64,000 nt of DNA from Candidatus Melainabacteria bacterium (lineage in GTDB: Bacteria; Cyanobacteriota; Vampirovibrionia; Obscuribacterales; Obscuribacteraceae), in the NCBI GenBank assembly GCA_003153555.1, contig PLZS01000157.1:44752-108751 (forward strand). Direction: 5' to 3'. This document shows, piece by piece, positions 17,686 to 25,749 of this stretch; positions within the stretch are counted from its first letter, which is position 1; every line of letters begins with the position of its first letter. The notes under the pieces were generated by a model that saw only the letters and a list, made by a program, of their open reading frames with translations, had not been told where the DNA came from and did no database searches. A program made the position numbers and the translations under genes.

Positions 17686-18543
17686 CTAGGCTGGGATGCC
17701 GCTAGCCATAATGATCTCGCAATCCTTAGGAAAGGAGTCTTTTATACTCTTAACGCTGGCCTCAGTTATATCTGTGCCCGTCAAAGAAACTTTAGTCAGT
17801 GCCTGTAGCGCCTTCAATTTATCCAGCGAGGCTGCAGTGACTTTGGTATTGTCCAGCCAAATTTTCTTCAACGACGTCACTTTGACAAGCTGCTCCACGC
17901 CTTCATCAGTTATTTGGGTGTGCGACAAATCCACCTCATAAAGTCTGTTGAAATGCAGAAGATGAGCAAGATCTTGATCGTCAACTTCGCTCTCGCTAAA
18001 GTCAATTGATTGTATGGCGTGAGGATCCATCTCTTTTAGTCCGACTAGGTTTAATGGTTTCTCTTTTCGCACTTCCAATTGAACATTACTGCCGGCAGGT
18101 ATTTGGACCAAACCTCGAGCTTCGCCAATGCCTTCCCAGTAGTCGGGATCATCTTCTGATTCGACGAGAACCTCTCCAAGCGTCAGCTCCGGAAACTTGA
18201 TTGTTTTCGACTTATCTTTGGAAACATCTTTGGTTGGTTCTTGTTTTGCACTGGGCTTTGGAACAGATTCAGAAGGGGCAACATTCTTGTTCGTTGCGGC
18301 GCCTTTTTGTGCTGAGACAATCAAACCTGCTGTCACAAATCCAACCAGACTCCACTCAACCAACAATCGAGAAATATCTAGTTTGACCGGAGGTTGACCA
18401 ACCACTGAGGGCGGCATGTAGAGAAATCCAAAACCTGTTGGGCTCTCATTGATAAATTTCCAAGGCGGATACAGCCCCATGGCAACGATTATGGCAATGC
18501 CTAACCAGAGAAATAATTTTTGGTTTTCGTTCAAGGGTGTCAT
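17686..18543 (-). CDS. Membrane-anchored leucine-rich-repeat protein
   Basis: A 285-aa protein with an N-terminal TM helix (about 10-25), a second hydrophobic segment at about 60-80, then a Lys/Ser/Pro-rich linker. Its C-terminal half has LRR units of the bacterial type (L..VDLSHTQITDEGVEQL, LKKIWLDNTKVTAASLDKL, LTKVSLTGTDITEASVKSI), about four in a row. LRR domains bind proteins. The gene ends 23 nt before the kinase gene in the same direction, so the two are probably co-expressed and may act as a sensor/kinase pair; that is inference. No good ribosome-binding site was seen for the ATG. Confidence 0.75.
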   Translation of the reverse strand: MTPLNENQKLFLWLGIAIIVAMGLYPPWKFINESPTGFGFLYMPPSVVGQPPVKLDISRLLVEWSLVGFVTAGLIVSAQKGAATNKNVAPSESVPKPSAKQEPTKDVSKDKSKTIKFPELTLGEVLVESEDDPDYWEGIGEARGLVQIPAGSNVQLEVRKEKPLNLVGLKEMDPHAIQSIDFSESEVDDQDLAHLLHFNRLYEVDLSHTQITDEGVEQLVKVTSLKKIWLDNTKVTAASLDKLKALQALTKVSLTGTDITEASVKSIKDSFPKDCEIIMASGIPA

Positions 18544-18572
18544 TTGTTAATTTCGCGCTCTGAAGATTATTA

Positions 18573-18607
18573 TCTATCCCGACGCGCCTCATTTATAAAC
18601 GGCGCGC
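18573..18607. other. GC-rich inverted repeat in the divergent promoter region
   Basis: CGCGCC and GGCGCG flank about 12 AT-rich bases (around 18580-18603) between the divergent LRR/kinase operon and the small TPR gene. It could be an operator or a relic of the paired-hairpin element family described in the findings. Confidence 0.3.
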
Positions 18608-18664
18608 TAGTATGCTTAGAGTACCGCGGTCCGCACGTCATTGAAACTCATTGGAGGAGCCATC

Positions 18665-19021
18665 ATGTGGGAACGATACAACTTGTCAGGTCAGCAGGCG
18701 ATGTCATCTGGTAAATCAGCCGACGCTGAAAACGCATTCCGAATGGCTTTGCAGGAAGCTGAGAAGATTGGACCGCAGGATCCGAAGGTTGCAATTAGCT
18801 GCGTCAATTTAGCTAACTGTTTACGTCAGCAAGGCAAGTTCGCCGACGCAGAACCGCTTTACAAGCAGGCGATCGTCGTTAAAGAAAAGCATTTTGGACC
18901 TTTGCATCACGAGCTGATCAGCGTGCTTGAAAACTACGCGAAAATGTTGAGAGCTGCCGGACGCGACGGTGAGGCCGACAAGATGGATCATAAAGCGCGA
19001 GCAATTTTTGCCAAGAAATAA
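18665..19021 (+). CDS. Small cytosolic TPR protein
   Basis: A 118-aa protein from the ATG at 18665, which has a strong GGAGGAG site 7 nt upstream; the frame opens 24 nt earlier without such a site. It is nearly all TPR: about three repeats (A...A...AL..A, VAISCVNLANCLRQQGKFADAEPLY, and a final NYAKMLRAAGRDGEADKM). The end is clearly similar to the tail of the kinase at 15461-17662 (MYAQVLRKLGNVDEASKM), so it is probably a paralogous free TPR module from the same locus. No signal peptide. It ends 17 nt before hmgA in the same direction. A role as adaptor to the kinase is inference. Confidence 0.8.
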   Translation: MWERYNLSGQQAMSSGKSADAENAFRMALQEAEKIGPQDPKVAISCVNLANCLRQQGKFADAEPLYKQAIVVKEKHFGPLHHELISVLENYAKMLRAAGRDGEADKMDHKARAIFAKK

Positions 19022-19038
19022 TTGGGTTATTTAGAGAC

Positions 19039-20385
19039 GTGAAGAAAAGCGCTGAAAGCGGCTCACAGACCAGTTCACAAAAACCTGTCGCAGCGGGCGT
19101 TTTGCAGTATCAGAGCGGATTCGGTAATCACTTCGAAAGTGAGGCCGAAGCTGGTGCACTGCCAAAAGGTCAAAATTCACCGCAACGAGTGGCTCATGGT
19201 TTGTATGCCGAGCAAATGAGCGGGTCATCTTTTACTGCCAGCCGTGCCGAAAATCTCCGCAGCTGGCTTTATCGTATTCGTCCTTCTGTTTTGCACTCGC
19301 CTTTTAAGAAATTTGACCAGGGGCAGTGGCGTGGCCGACCTTTCAACCAGTCTCACACTTCACCAGAGCAATTACGCTGGGATCCACTACCAACTCCCAC
19401 CAAGTCCACAGATTTTGTCGAGGGTGTGGCCACTATTGCCGGCAATGGTGACAGTGGCAGTTGGAGAGGCTGTGCTACTCACATCTACGCAATCAATCGG
19501 TCGATGCATGACCGCTTCTTCTACAATGCTGACGGTGAGATGCTGTTTATTCCGGAATCGGGGGCATTGCGTATGCGCACCGAATTTGGTGACATGGATT
19601 TACGCCCTGGTGAAATCGCAGTCATCCCACGTGGCGTCAAGTTCCAGATTCAATTGCCTGGCGGCACTGCCCGCGGTTATATATGCGAAAATTACGGGCC
19701 ACCTTTGCGGCTTCCACCATTAGGCTTGATTGGCTCAAACGGACTAGCCAATCCGCGAGATTTTCTCAGTCCCGTGGCGAAATATGAGCATTTGGAGGGG
19801 AAGTGTGAATTAGTTGCGAAGTTCAATAGTCAGCTCTGGCAAACACAACTAAACCACTCGCCACTAGATGTAGTGGCATGGCACGGTAACTACTCTCCGT
19901 ACAAATATGATCTAGCTCTCTTTCAGACCGTTAATACAGTCAGTTTCGATCATTCTGATCCCTCAATATTCACGGTGCTCACGTCAGCGTCCGAATTACC
20001 GGGCTTCGCTAATCTGGACTTCGTTATCTTTCCACCACGCTGGCTCGTTGCCGAACACACATTCAGACCGCCCTATTTCCATCGCAACATGATGAGTGAA
20101 TACATGGGTCTGATAATTGGACAATATGACGCCAAGGAGGAAGGCTTCGTCCCCGGCGGTGGCAGCTTGCACAACTGCATGTCAGCGCATGGTCCCGACG
20201 CGGATACATTCCAGCGCGCAAGCGCAGCGGAACTGTCTCCGAAATATTTGGGCGACACATTAGCCTTCATGATTGAAAGCTCTCTAATTTTCCACCCAAC
20301 CGAGTTTGCACTTGAGTCTAAGATTCTGCAAACGAATTACCTGGACTGCTGGGCAGGTTTGCAAGCAAACTTCAAAAAAGAGTAA
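19039..20385 (+). CDS. hmgA: Homogentisate 1,2-dioxygenase
   Basis: Ring-cleaving Fe(II) enzyme of tyrosine/phenylalanine breakdown, converting homogentisate to maleylacetoacetate. The 448 aa match the family. Near the N-terminus is the family signature GFGNHFESEAEAGALPKGQNSPQ (shown in part: GFGNHFESEAE). The iron ligands are in place: His348 and Glu354 in PPYFHRNMMSEY, and His384 in MSAHGPD, with the 6- and 30-residue spacing of the human enzyme (His335, Glu341, His371). The start is GTG at 19039. Neither maleylacetoacetate isomerase, fumarylacetoacetase nor 4-hydroxyphenylpyruvate dioxygenase is in this window, so the pathway partners must lie elsewhere. Confidence 0.96.
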   Translation: MKKSAESGSQTSSQKPVAAGVLQYQSGFGNHFESEAEAGALPKGQNSPQRVAHGLYAEQMSGSSFTASRAENLRSWLYRIRPSVLHSPFKKFDQGQWRGRPFNQSHTSPEQLRWDPLPTPTKSTDFVEGVATIAGNGDSGSWRGCATHIYAINRSMHDRFFYNADGEMLFIPESGALRMRTEFGDMDLRPGEIAVIPRGVKFQIQLPGGTARGYICENYGPPLRLPPLGLIGSNGLANPRDFLSPVAKYEHLEGKCELVAKFNSQLWQTQLNHSPLDVVAWHGNYSPYKYDLALFQTVNTVSFDHSDPSIFTVLTSASELPGFANLDFVIFPPRWLVAEHTFRPPYFHRNMMSEYMGLIIGQYDAKEEGFVPGGGSLHNCMSAHGPDADTFQRASAAELSPKYLGDTLAFMIESSLIFHPTEFALESKILQTNYLDCWAGLQANFKKE

Positions 20386-20706
20386 GGGCGATCAGTTAGT
20401 TGACATGCGGGTAATCCGTCAGGTGTCGACGGCTGTAAAATACTTCTGTCCGTCTTCTTCCTTCTTTCTGCCCATGGGTGCTTAAAATCCTCGTTGTTGT
20501 GACAGTCGCTCAAAGTCGTTACGTTAGCTAATATCTTGACCGGGGAATAGACGGATATGGCGGTTGCTATTCTCACATTCACACATGGTGGGCAGCCAGC
20601 TTCCAAAACCTGATATTGTTCCGTAACTACTCAACGCGACCTGCAAGGTTGCCAGGCGAGAGAAAAGTCGCACTAGCCGTTAACTTTCCGCAGCATCCCG
20701 AACAAA
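20386..20706. other. Intergenic region with no supported gene
   Basis: About 320 bases between hmgA and the Pro-rich protein. I found no convincing ORF, RNA fold or repeat. It presumably holds the promoter of the downstream gene. Confidence 0.5.
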
Positions 20707-22152
20707 ATGTATAAACCTAAAAAAGAAGATAACCCAAAAGCAGTTTCCCATCGCCAGAGGTTACCCGTTGCACCTGCGATGCCGGGTATAAAACAGATTT
20801 CTGCGCAATTCGAGGAAGCCGTTCAGAGACGGGGCACCATTGTTGAGCAGCCGTGGACAACGACAGTGCCCAAGCAGCAGTTTGTGCTGATGGTGCAGTG
20901 GGATCAACCGGCTGAATTCCCGCTCTGGACTTTGTATGAAGAAAATGCAAACGAGTCAAAGATGCACTGGAGCCAAACATTTCCGCCATCAGATGTGCAG
21001 TTGATGTATGACGTTCTGACCATGTCGGTGGAAGCCGGAAGTCAGAAAAGCTTCAAAATTCCTGATGAGCTCAAACCCAAAGACGACTATGATTCCTTGA
21101 AGCCAGAGCCATCGCCGATCAAAGCATCGCCTGCGCCATCACCACCTCCTCCTTCGCCTCAACCTGCGCCTCAGCCTCAAGGGTACCCGCAACCACCGCA
21201 GGGCTATCCGCAGCATCAGGGTTATCCCCAACCACCTCAGGGCTATCCGCAACCACCGCAGGGCTATCCTCAACCACCACAGGGTTATCCGCAACAGGGC
21301 TATCCGCAGCCGCCCCAGGGCTATCCGCCTCCAGTCTATCCGCCGTATCCACAGCCTGGATATACGCAGCAGGCACCGCCTCAGCCGCCGCTAAATCCCA
21401 ATCAACAACAATCACCTTGGAATAACCAGTTCGGCTCACCACAAGCTCAGCCACAACAGCAACAATCAGCGTATCCGGCAGCCGCTCCAGCTGCGCCTAA
21501 AGCACCATCGTCAGGGTCTGGCGCTGACTTACGCCCAATCGACTACGACATGATGTCCAAGCGCGCCAATGTGTTGCTTGGCGAATTGCTAGTTGAAGCG
21601 GGTTTGGTGCCTAGACCGACTTTAAATGCTGCTCTGAAAATTCAAGAATTAGTGCGTGAAGAAAAGATGGAGCCAGAGCAAGCTTTTGACGCTCTCAAGC
21701 GCCTACATTCTATGGGCGCTTCGATTGATGATTACTTGAGCCCCAGCGATTTTAAATCAGGCAAGTCTGCGAGCAAACCGAATCCGGCCACAGCAAGTGG
21801 TGCCGCCGCTTCATCGTCTTCTCGTGGGCAGCCTATGGACCCTGAAAAACAACGCGAGATGCACGCCACTTTTGACCTCCTGCAAAAGGCTGGATTGCTT
21901 AGTGAAACAGATCTGAAAACAGCACAGGCAGTTCGTTCTAAGCACGGTGGCGACATGGTGCAGATTTTAAAGTCGGCAGGAAAGTTAGAAATCAAAACAT
22001 ACGACGCAGCTTTGATTTGCATCCAACTGATTCACGTCGGCAAAATGAAAGTGGAGCAATGCATCATTGCTCTAAATTACTGCAGCCGCAGCCGAGTCGG
22101 ATTTGACGAAGCGATGGAAGAACTTAATTGGCCAAATCCAAGGAAGTCCTAA
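20707..22152 (+). CDS. Pro/Gln-rich linker protein with C-terminal MshEN-like repeats
   Basis: A 481-aa modular protein. Residues about 28-118 are the same domain as the N-terminus of the degenerate-GGDEF protein at 13850-15361. A linker of about 165 residues follows, dominated by GYPQPPQ heptads. The C-terminal part (about 285-481) has one incomplete and one nearly full copy of the ~97-residue unit found four times in the protein at 31275-32561: LGELLVEAGLV.R.TL..ALKIQ, then FDLLQKAGLLSETDLKTA, ending VEQCIIALNYC...EELNW (compare TEQAIVALHHC...SKMGW). The units resemble the c-di-GMP-binding MshEN/GspE N-terminal domain. It is followed 21 nt later by the EF-hand gene. Role unknown; no signal peptide. 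Confidence 0.75.
   Translation: MYKPKKEDNPKAVSHRQRLPVAPAMPGIKQISAQFEEAVQRRGTIVEQPWTTTVPKQQFVLMVQWDQPAEFPLWTLYEENANESKMHWSQTFPPSDVQLMYDVLTMSVEAGSQKSFKIPDELKPKDDYDSLKPEPSPIKASPAPSPPPPSPQPAPQPQGYPQPPQGYPQHQGYPQPPQGYPQPPQGYPQPPQGYPQQGYPQPPQGYPPPVYPPYPQPGYTQQAPPQPPLNPNQQQSPWNNQFGSPQAQPQQQQSAYPAAAPAAPKAPSSGSGADLRPIDYDMMSKRANVLLGELLVEAGLVPRPTLNAALKIQELVREEKMEPEQAFDALKRLHSMGASIDDYLSPSDFKSGKSASKPNPATASGAAASSSSRGQPMDPEKQREMHATFDLLQKAGLLSETDLKTAQAVRSKHGGDMVQILKSAGKLEIKTYDAALICIQLIHVGKMKVEQCIIALNYCSRSRVGFDEAMEELNWPNPRKS
21181..21366 (+). repeat. In-frame GYPQPPQ heptad repeat tract
   Basis: Seven or eight 15-21-bp units encode GYPQPPQ or shortened versions (GYPQHQ, GYPQQ), then decay into Pro/Tyr-rich sequence. 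Near-identical DNA units indicate replication-slippage expansion within the linker. Confidence 0.85.
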
Positions 22153-22173
22153 CATAAGTCGAGATGTGCGCGT

Positions 22174-22914
22174 ATGACCGATAACGTTGAAGTCGATAAC
22201 CCGTATAAACATAGTCAACTTGCGCAGCAATCGGAGCTAGCTGCGGATTTTCGCCAGGCCGAAATCCAATTCAAAGCCGCTGTGAGAGCCGCTGATTCTT
22301 TGCCTTTGGCAGAATACAAATTGCATTTTCAAAGTAATCTTGCTCAAGAACATGTGATTAAACATGCAGCAGAAAACTTCGACAGCGATCAAAAAGTACC
22401 TAGCCTAGAGTCTGTGGAAAGTGCCTACCATGAGCTTATAGCGCTTCCGTTTTTGACCCGCATTCAGCTGGCTGGATTTTATGCTCGTCACGAGGCCATT
22501 CCAGAAGCGAAGGATGCTTGCGACGATGCGTTCCGCATTGGACTTGATCCGCTGGTCCGAGGAAATCGCAGCATTTATGCAATGTTCCAAAGGTCCGGGG
22601 ATTTGCAAAGACATCTCGCGGATATTCTTGGACCCGATTGCGTTGAAAAGGTCTTCAATGCTACCTTCGACAAATTAGACGTCAACAAAGATGGTTTCGT
22701 TGATGCAGACGAGTTGAAGCGAGCCCAGCTTGACATAAGCATTGGTGCCGATGCCCAGCAAGTAATTAGATATTTACTGCACAACTATCTTGATGTCGAA
22801 AAGGCAAGTAATGACGAATTTGGCATGGAAATCAGCGGCATCACGAAAGCCGACGTGCACAATTATGAAAGTAATTCGGCTTCGCGTTGGAAGCGAATGA
22901 AAAAGAAACCTTGA
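22174..22914 (+). CDS. EF-hand protein, otherwise unknown
   Basis: A 246-aa soluble protein. The N-terminal 150 residues are helical and TPR-like (QLAQQSELAADFRQAEIQF, then an ALPFLTRIQLAGFYARHEAIPEAKDACDDAF unit, shown here in part). A canonical EF-hand loop, DVNKDGFVDADE, lies at residues 169-180 with all Ca2+-coordinating positions filled. A second, degenerate helical half follows. It starts 21 nt after the Pro-rich MshEN-like gene and is probably co-transcribed. Ca2+ binding is likely from the loop; the biological role is not known. It converges with the small gene at 22935. Confidence 0.8.
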   Translation: MTDNVEVDNPYKHSQLAQQSELAADFRQAEIQFKAAVRAADSLPLAEYKLHFQSNLAQEHVIKHAAENFDSDQKVPSLESVESAYHELIALPFLTRIQLAGFYARHEAIPEAKDACDDAFRIGLDPLVRGNRSIYAMFQRSGDLQRHLADILGPDCVEKVFNATFDKLDVNKDGFVDADELKRAQLDISIGADAQQVIRYLLHNYLDVEKASNDEFGMEISGITKADVHNYESNSASRWKRMKKKP

Positions 22915-22934
22915 TCAATACTGATCAACCGTGA

Positions 22935-23204
22935 TCAATACTCCTCATTACGCCACTGACCACCGATCCGAGTTTTGAGAATTGTGTGGCAATGACCGGA
23001 CAAAAGCAGAGGATGTTTTTCTCTGAGCGTCTGGTAGGCACTATGCATGGTGCTACAGATCCATGACTCCGACGTTCGATCCAGACCGACGCAAGTCATT
23101 GTCATAACTGCCAAATCATTGTTGGACAGTAGTTCCACATGTTCGGCGTAAATCTCGTGCGGCTGTTCATCGACAATATCTCTGCGGATAGATAGTACTT
23201 TCAT
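22935..23204 (-). CDS. Small hypothetical protein (89 aa)
   Basis: An unrecognised protein with a good ribosome-binding site (GAGG about 7 nt before the ATG at 23204). It has several Cys and His residues (TCVG, WICSTMH, SGHCH) that could bind metal, but no known motif. It is convergent with the EF-hand gene; the gap between them carries TGATCAATAC-type short direct repeats. Function unknown. Confidence 0.6.
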   Translation of the reverse strand: MKVLSIRRDIVDEQPHEIYAEHVELLSNNDLAVMTMTCVGLDRTSESWICSTMHSAYQTLREKHPLLLSGHCHTILKTRIGGQWRNEEY

Positions 23205-23359
23205 TGGTTGCCTCTGATGTAAACACCATAACTGACTGCAAATTCACTTTAGATTCAAATGTTGGCAAATTCATGGCATCAGTTGGTTAAACCAAATTCT
23301 CGAATGCTCCAATTGTCTTGTCGAACTCTTACGATTGCAAATTCACTTGGCGTCATGGG

Positions 23360-23425
23360 CAGCCGGGACGGCTGCACTCCATTTCGTTGTGCGTATACCG
23401 AGATGAGAGCGGATTTTTAATCCGC
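23360..23425. repeat. Paired-hairpin element, copy B
   Basis: Two perfect 7-bp hairpins with 3-nt loops: GCAGCCG-GGA-CGGCTGC at 23360-23376 and GCGGATT-TTT-AATCCGC at 23409-23425, separated by a TTCGTTGT-containing spacer. The element lies in the ~350-bp gap before the response regulator gene. Apart from this element, nothing else in 23205-23558 is recognisable. Similar pairs occur at 31045, 41824 and 49356. Confidence 0.65.
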
Positions 23426-23558
23426 CCCGTGAACTCTTTCAACGGTTCTAAAAGCGGGCAAAGTCTGGTTATTTCGCGGCCTAAAAGGGGCGGGGCCCAT
23501 AAATACGGCACTTAATGGGTATACTGATTGCAATAGCCGAGGCATACACGCATCCCTG

Positions 23559-25622
23559 ATGGGCAAAAACATCCTACTTTTGGACGACGATAAGCAGTTT
23601 TGCAAACTGATGACATCTGTTCTAGAAGGACGCGGGCACAAGGTTTTGCAGGCCGAGAGCGGTCAACAAGGCTGGGAAACACTCAACAAAGAAAACCTTG
23701 ATCTGGTCATAGTTTGCGGACCGCTGCCTGATAAAAGCGGGATCGATTGGATCACTGAAATACGTGAAAAGGGCAACCAAGTTCGGTGCGTTTTTGTCGG
23801 CGAATCTCAAAAAGAAGTTCAAATCAATAAATCGAAACTCGAAAACGACCTGGGAATTTCGTTAATCGTCCACAAACCAATCATTCCATTCGTTTTTGGC
23901 GCTCAAATAGAAGGGCAATTTGCAGAGAGCGTCGGCAATCAGTCCGCCAAACTCAAAGATTTCGAGACCATGTTTCTTGCGCTCGTCACCAAGTACGCGC
24001 GTATGTTACCCGGCAAATTGGATGATTTATCGGCCGCTATTCAGAAGGCAAAAGCAGAACCAGATGACCGAGATTTAGTCGGCGAGGTGCGAGCGCAGGC
24101 GCACAAGATCAAGGGCACTGGCGGTTCACTAGGCTTCAGGTTGGTGGGCGAAGCAATGGCCTTCATCGAAGCCGCTGCGGTTGCCATGCCTGACAAGTCA
24201 CTTGAAGAGCAACAAATTTCCTGGGCGGAAGTCGATCGGAAATTGCTCGACGCGCAAGCTGCAGGCGAGATGGAAGCGAAAGAAGTCGCTCAAGTTGTTG
24301 CCGGAAAAGACGATGAAGCCGCCGAACATGCTCCTGCAATGGCTCGCATACTGGTTGTAGACAGCGATCAAGAATTTCTCAATCTTATAGAGGAGCTGGG
24401 AAGAGAGCGGTTGGTCGAAATCGTCAAAGCTCTCAATAATACCGAGGCACTCGACAAAGCTTGCCTGTTGCCGCTTGACGCCGCATTGGTAAATGTCGTC
24501 ACCGATGCGCCTGAAGAATCATTCCGATTAGCTCGCCAGCTCAGGGAACTGCCCGGCTATGAAAATTTACCTTTGGCGTTTATCTCAGGCGACGCGTTTA
24601 TAAAAGACCGTGTGGAGGCTGCGCATGCTGGTGCATCTCTTTATTTGGATAAGCCTCTGCAATCAGACTCGCTTGAAACTGCCGTCCAGCATCTCGTGGC
24701 AATCAGGCAAGGCGGTCGACCACGGGTACTGATTACGGATGATGACGAGTTCTTTGCAAACACAGTGGCATTGGTGCTCAGAAACGAAGGCATGATCGTG
24801 CGCACTTTGCTCGATCCCACGAAGATTCTCGATGTGATGCAAGACTTCCCGCCGGATATGCTGCTCTTGGATGTGATGATGCCAGGTGTTACCGGATTTG
24901 AAGTATGCCGCATGCTGCGCCAAGTTCCGCGCTGGCAGGATCTGCCAATCATTTTTCTAACCGGGCAAACTGGAGTTGACGCACGCGTAGAAGCGTTTAG
25001 ATCCGGTGGCGACGATTACCTTCCTAAGCCAGTCGTCAACGAAGAGTTGCTTACTCGCGTCAAAGTTCGTTTGGATAGATCAAAACTTTTGAAAGAGCGA
25101 TCAGACAAAGACACGATTACCGGTTTGCTTCTAAGACGAGCATTCTCAGAGCACCTAACCGGGATGATCGCAGAAGCACAAAGACTGAAAGCCAGCTTCT
25201 CGGTTTGCTTGTTAGACGTAGATCATTTCAAAAAAGTAAATGATACTTATGGTCACCTCGCGGGTGACAAAGTTCTAGCAGGGCTTGGACAGCTGCTTTC
25301 AAGAAGATTCAGAGTCGACGACTTGCGTGGAAGATGGGGCGGTGAAGAATTTATTTTGGCTTTCAGGCGCGAAGCTAAAGCAACGATGCATGCAGCAGTG
25401 GTGCGGGTGCTGGATGAATTCAGCAACATGACATTTGTCAGTGATGACGGTCAAGAATTTCACGTCAGTTTCAGCGGTGGTCTAGCAAGCTTTCCCGAAG
25501 ACGGTGAATCAGTGTACGAGCTGCTTCAAACAGCAGATCGCCGGCTGTACGAAGCTAAACGAGCTGGACGAAAACGCATAGTTTTAGACGATCCAGATCC
25601 CGTTACGGTTATCCGAGGATAG
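23559..25622 (+). CDS. Hybrid response regulator with diguanylate cyclase output (REC-HPt-REC-REC-GGDEF)
   Basis: A 687-aa soluble signalling protein. Receiver 1 (about 1-120) keeps the acidic pocket DDD but has Cys53 at the phosphoacceptor position. An HPt domain follows with the phosphorylatable His182 in AHKIKGTGGSLGF. Receiver 2 (about 265-380) has Asn312 instead of Asp. Receiver 3 (about 388-505) is canonical with Asp438 in MLLLDVMMPG and Lys in YLPKPV. The GGDEF domain has GGEEF at 594-598, the LDVDHFKKVNDTYGH substrate/metal segment, and an RxxD (RVDD) inhibitory site five residues upstream, so it should make c-di-GMP from two GTP and be product-inhibited. The start is ATG at 23559. 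Phosphorelay input probably comes from a kinase elsewhere. Confidence 0.93.
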   Translation: MGKNILLLDDDKQFCKLMTSVLEGRGHKVLQAESGQQGWETLNKENLDLVIVCGPLPDKSGIDWITEIREKGNQVRCVFVGESQKEVQINKSKLENDLGISLIVHKPIIPFVFGAQIEGQFAESVGNQSAKLKDFETMFLALVTKYARMLPGKLDDLSAAIQKAKAEPDDRDLVGEVRAQAHKIKGTGGSLGFRLVGEAMAFIEAAAVAMPDKSLEEQQISWAEVDRKLLDAQAAGEMEAKEVAQVVAGKDDEAAEHAPAMARILVVDSDQEFLNLIEELGRERLVEIVKALNNTEALDKACLLPLDAALVNVVTDAPEESFRLARQLRELPGYENLPLAFISGDAFIKDRVEAAHAGASLYLDKPLQSDSLETAVQHLVAIRQGGRPRVLITDDDEFFANTVALVLRNEGMIVRTLLDPTKILDVMQDFPPDMLLLDVMMPGVTGFEVCRMLRQVPRWQDLPIIFLTGQTGVDARVEAFRSGGDDYLPKPVVNEELLTRVKVRLDRSKLLKERSDKDTITGLLLRRAFSEHLTGMIAEAQRLKASFSVCLLDVDHFKKVNDTYGHLAGDKVLAGLGQLLSRRFRVDDLRGRWGGEEFILAFRREAKATMHAAVVRVLDEFSNMTFVSDDGQEFHVSFSGGLASFPEDGESVYELLQTADRRLYEAKRAGRKRIVLDDPDPVTVIRG

Positions 25623-25631
25623 TCTGCCGCA

Positions 25632-25738
25632 TTAGTGGTGTCTAGGCACACTAGTGGGGTCTAGGCACACTAGTGGGGTCTAGGCAGCAAGCTGCCCGAC
25701 TCCGCAAGCTGCCCGACTCCGCAAGCCGCTCGACTTAT
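25632..25738. repeat. Two adjacent tandem-repeat blocks (19 bp and 17 bp units)
   Basis: Three copies of CTAGTGGGGTCTAGGCACA (first slightly diverged) at 25632-25687 run directly into two exact copies plus one decayed copy of CAAGCTGCCCGACTCCG at 25688-25738. The whole lies between the response-regulator stop and the convergent TPR gene. Confidence 0.8.
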
Positions 25739-25749
25739 GAGTCAGTAAA

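Noticed and set aside
21119..21454. Minus-strand frame across the GYPQPPQ tract
   Set aside because: Mirror frame of a repeat; composition is an artefact of the repeated codons.
23318..23515. Plus-strand 65-aa frame before the response regulator
   Set aside because: It reads through the paired-hairpin element; no ribosome-binding site.
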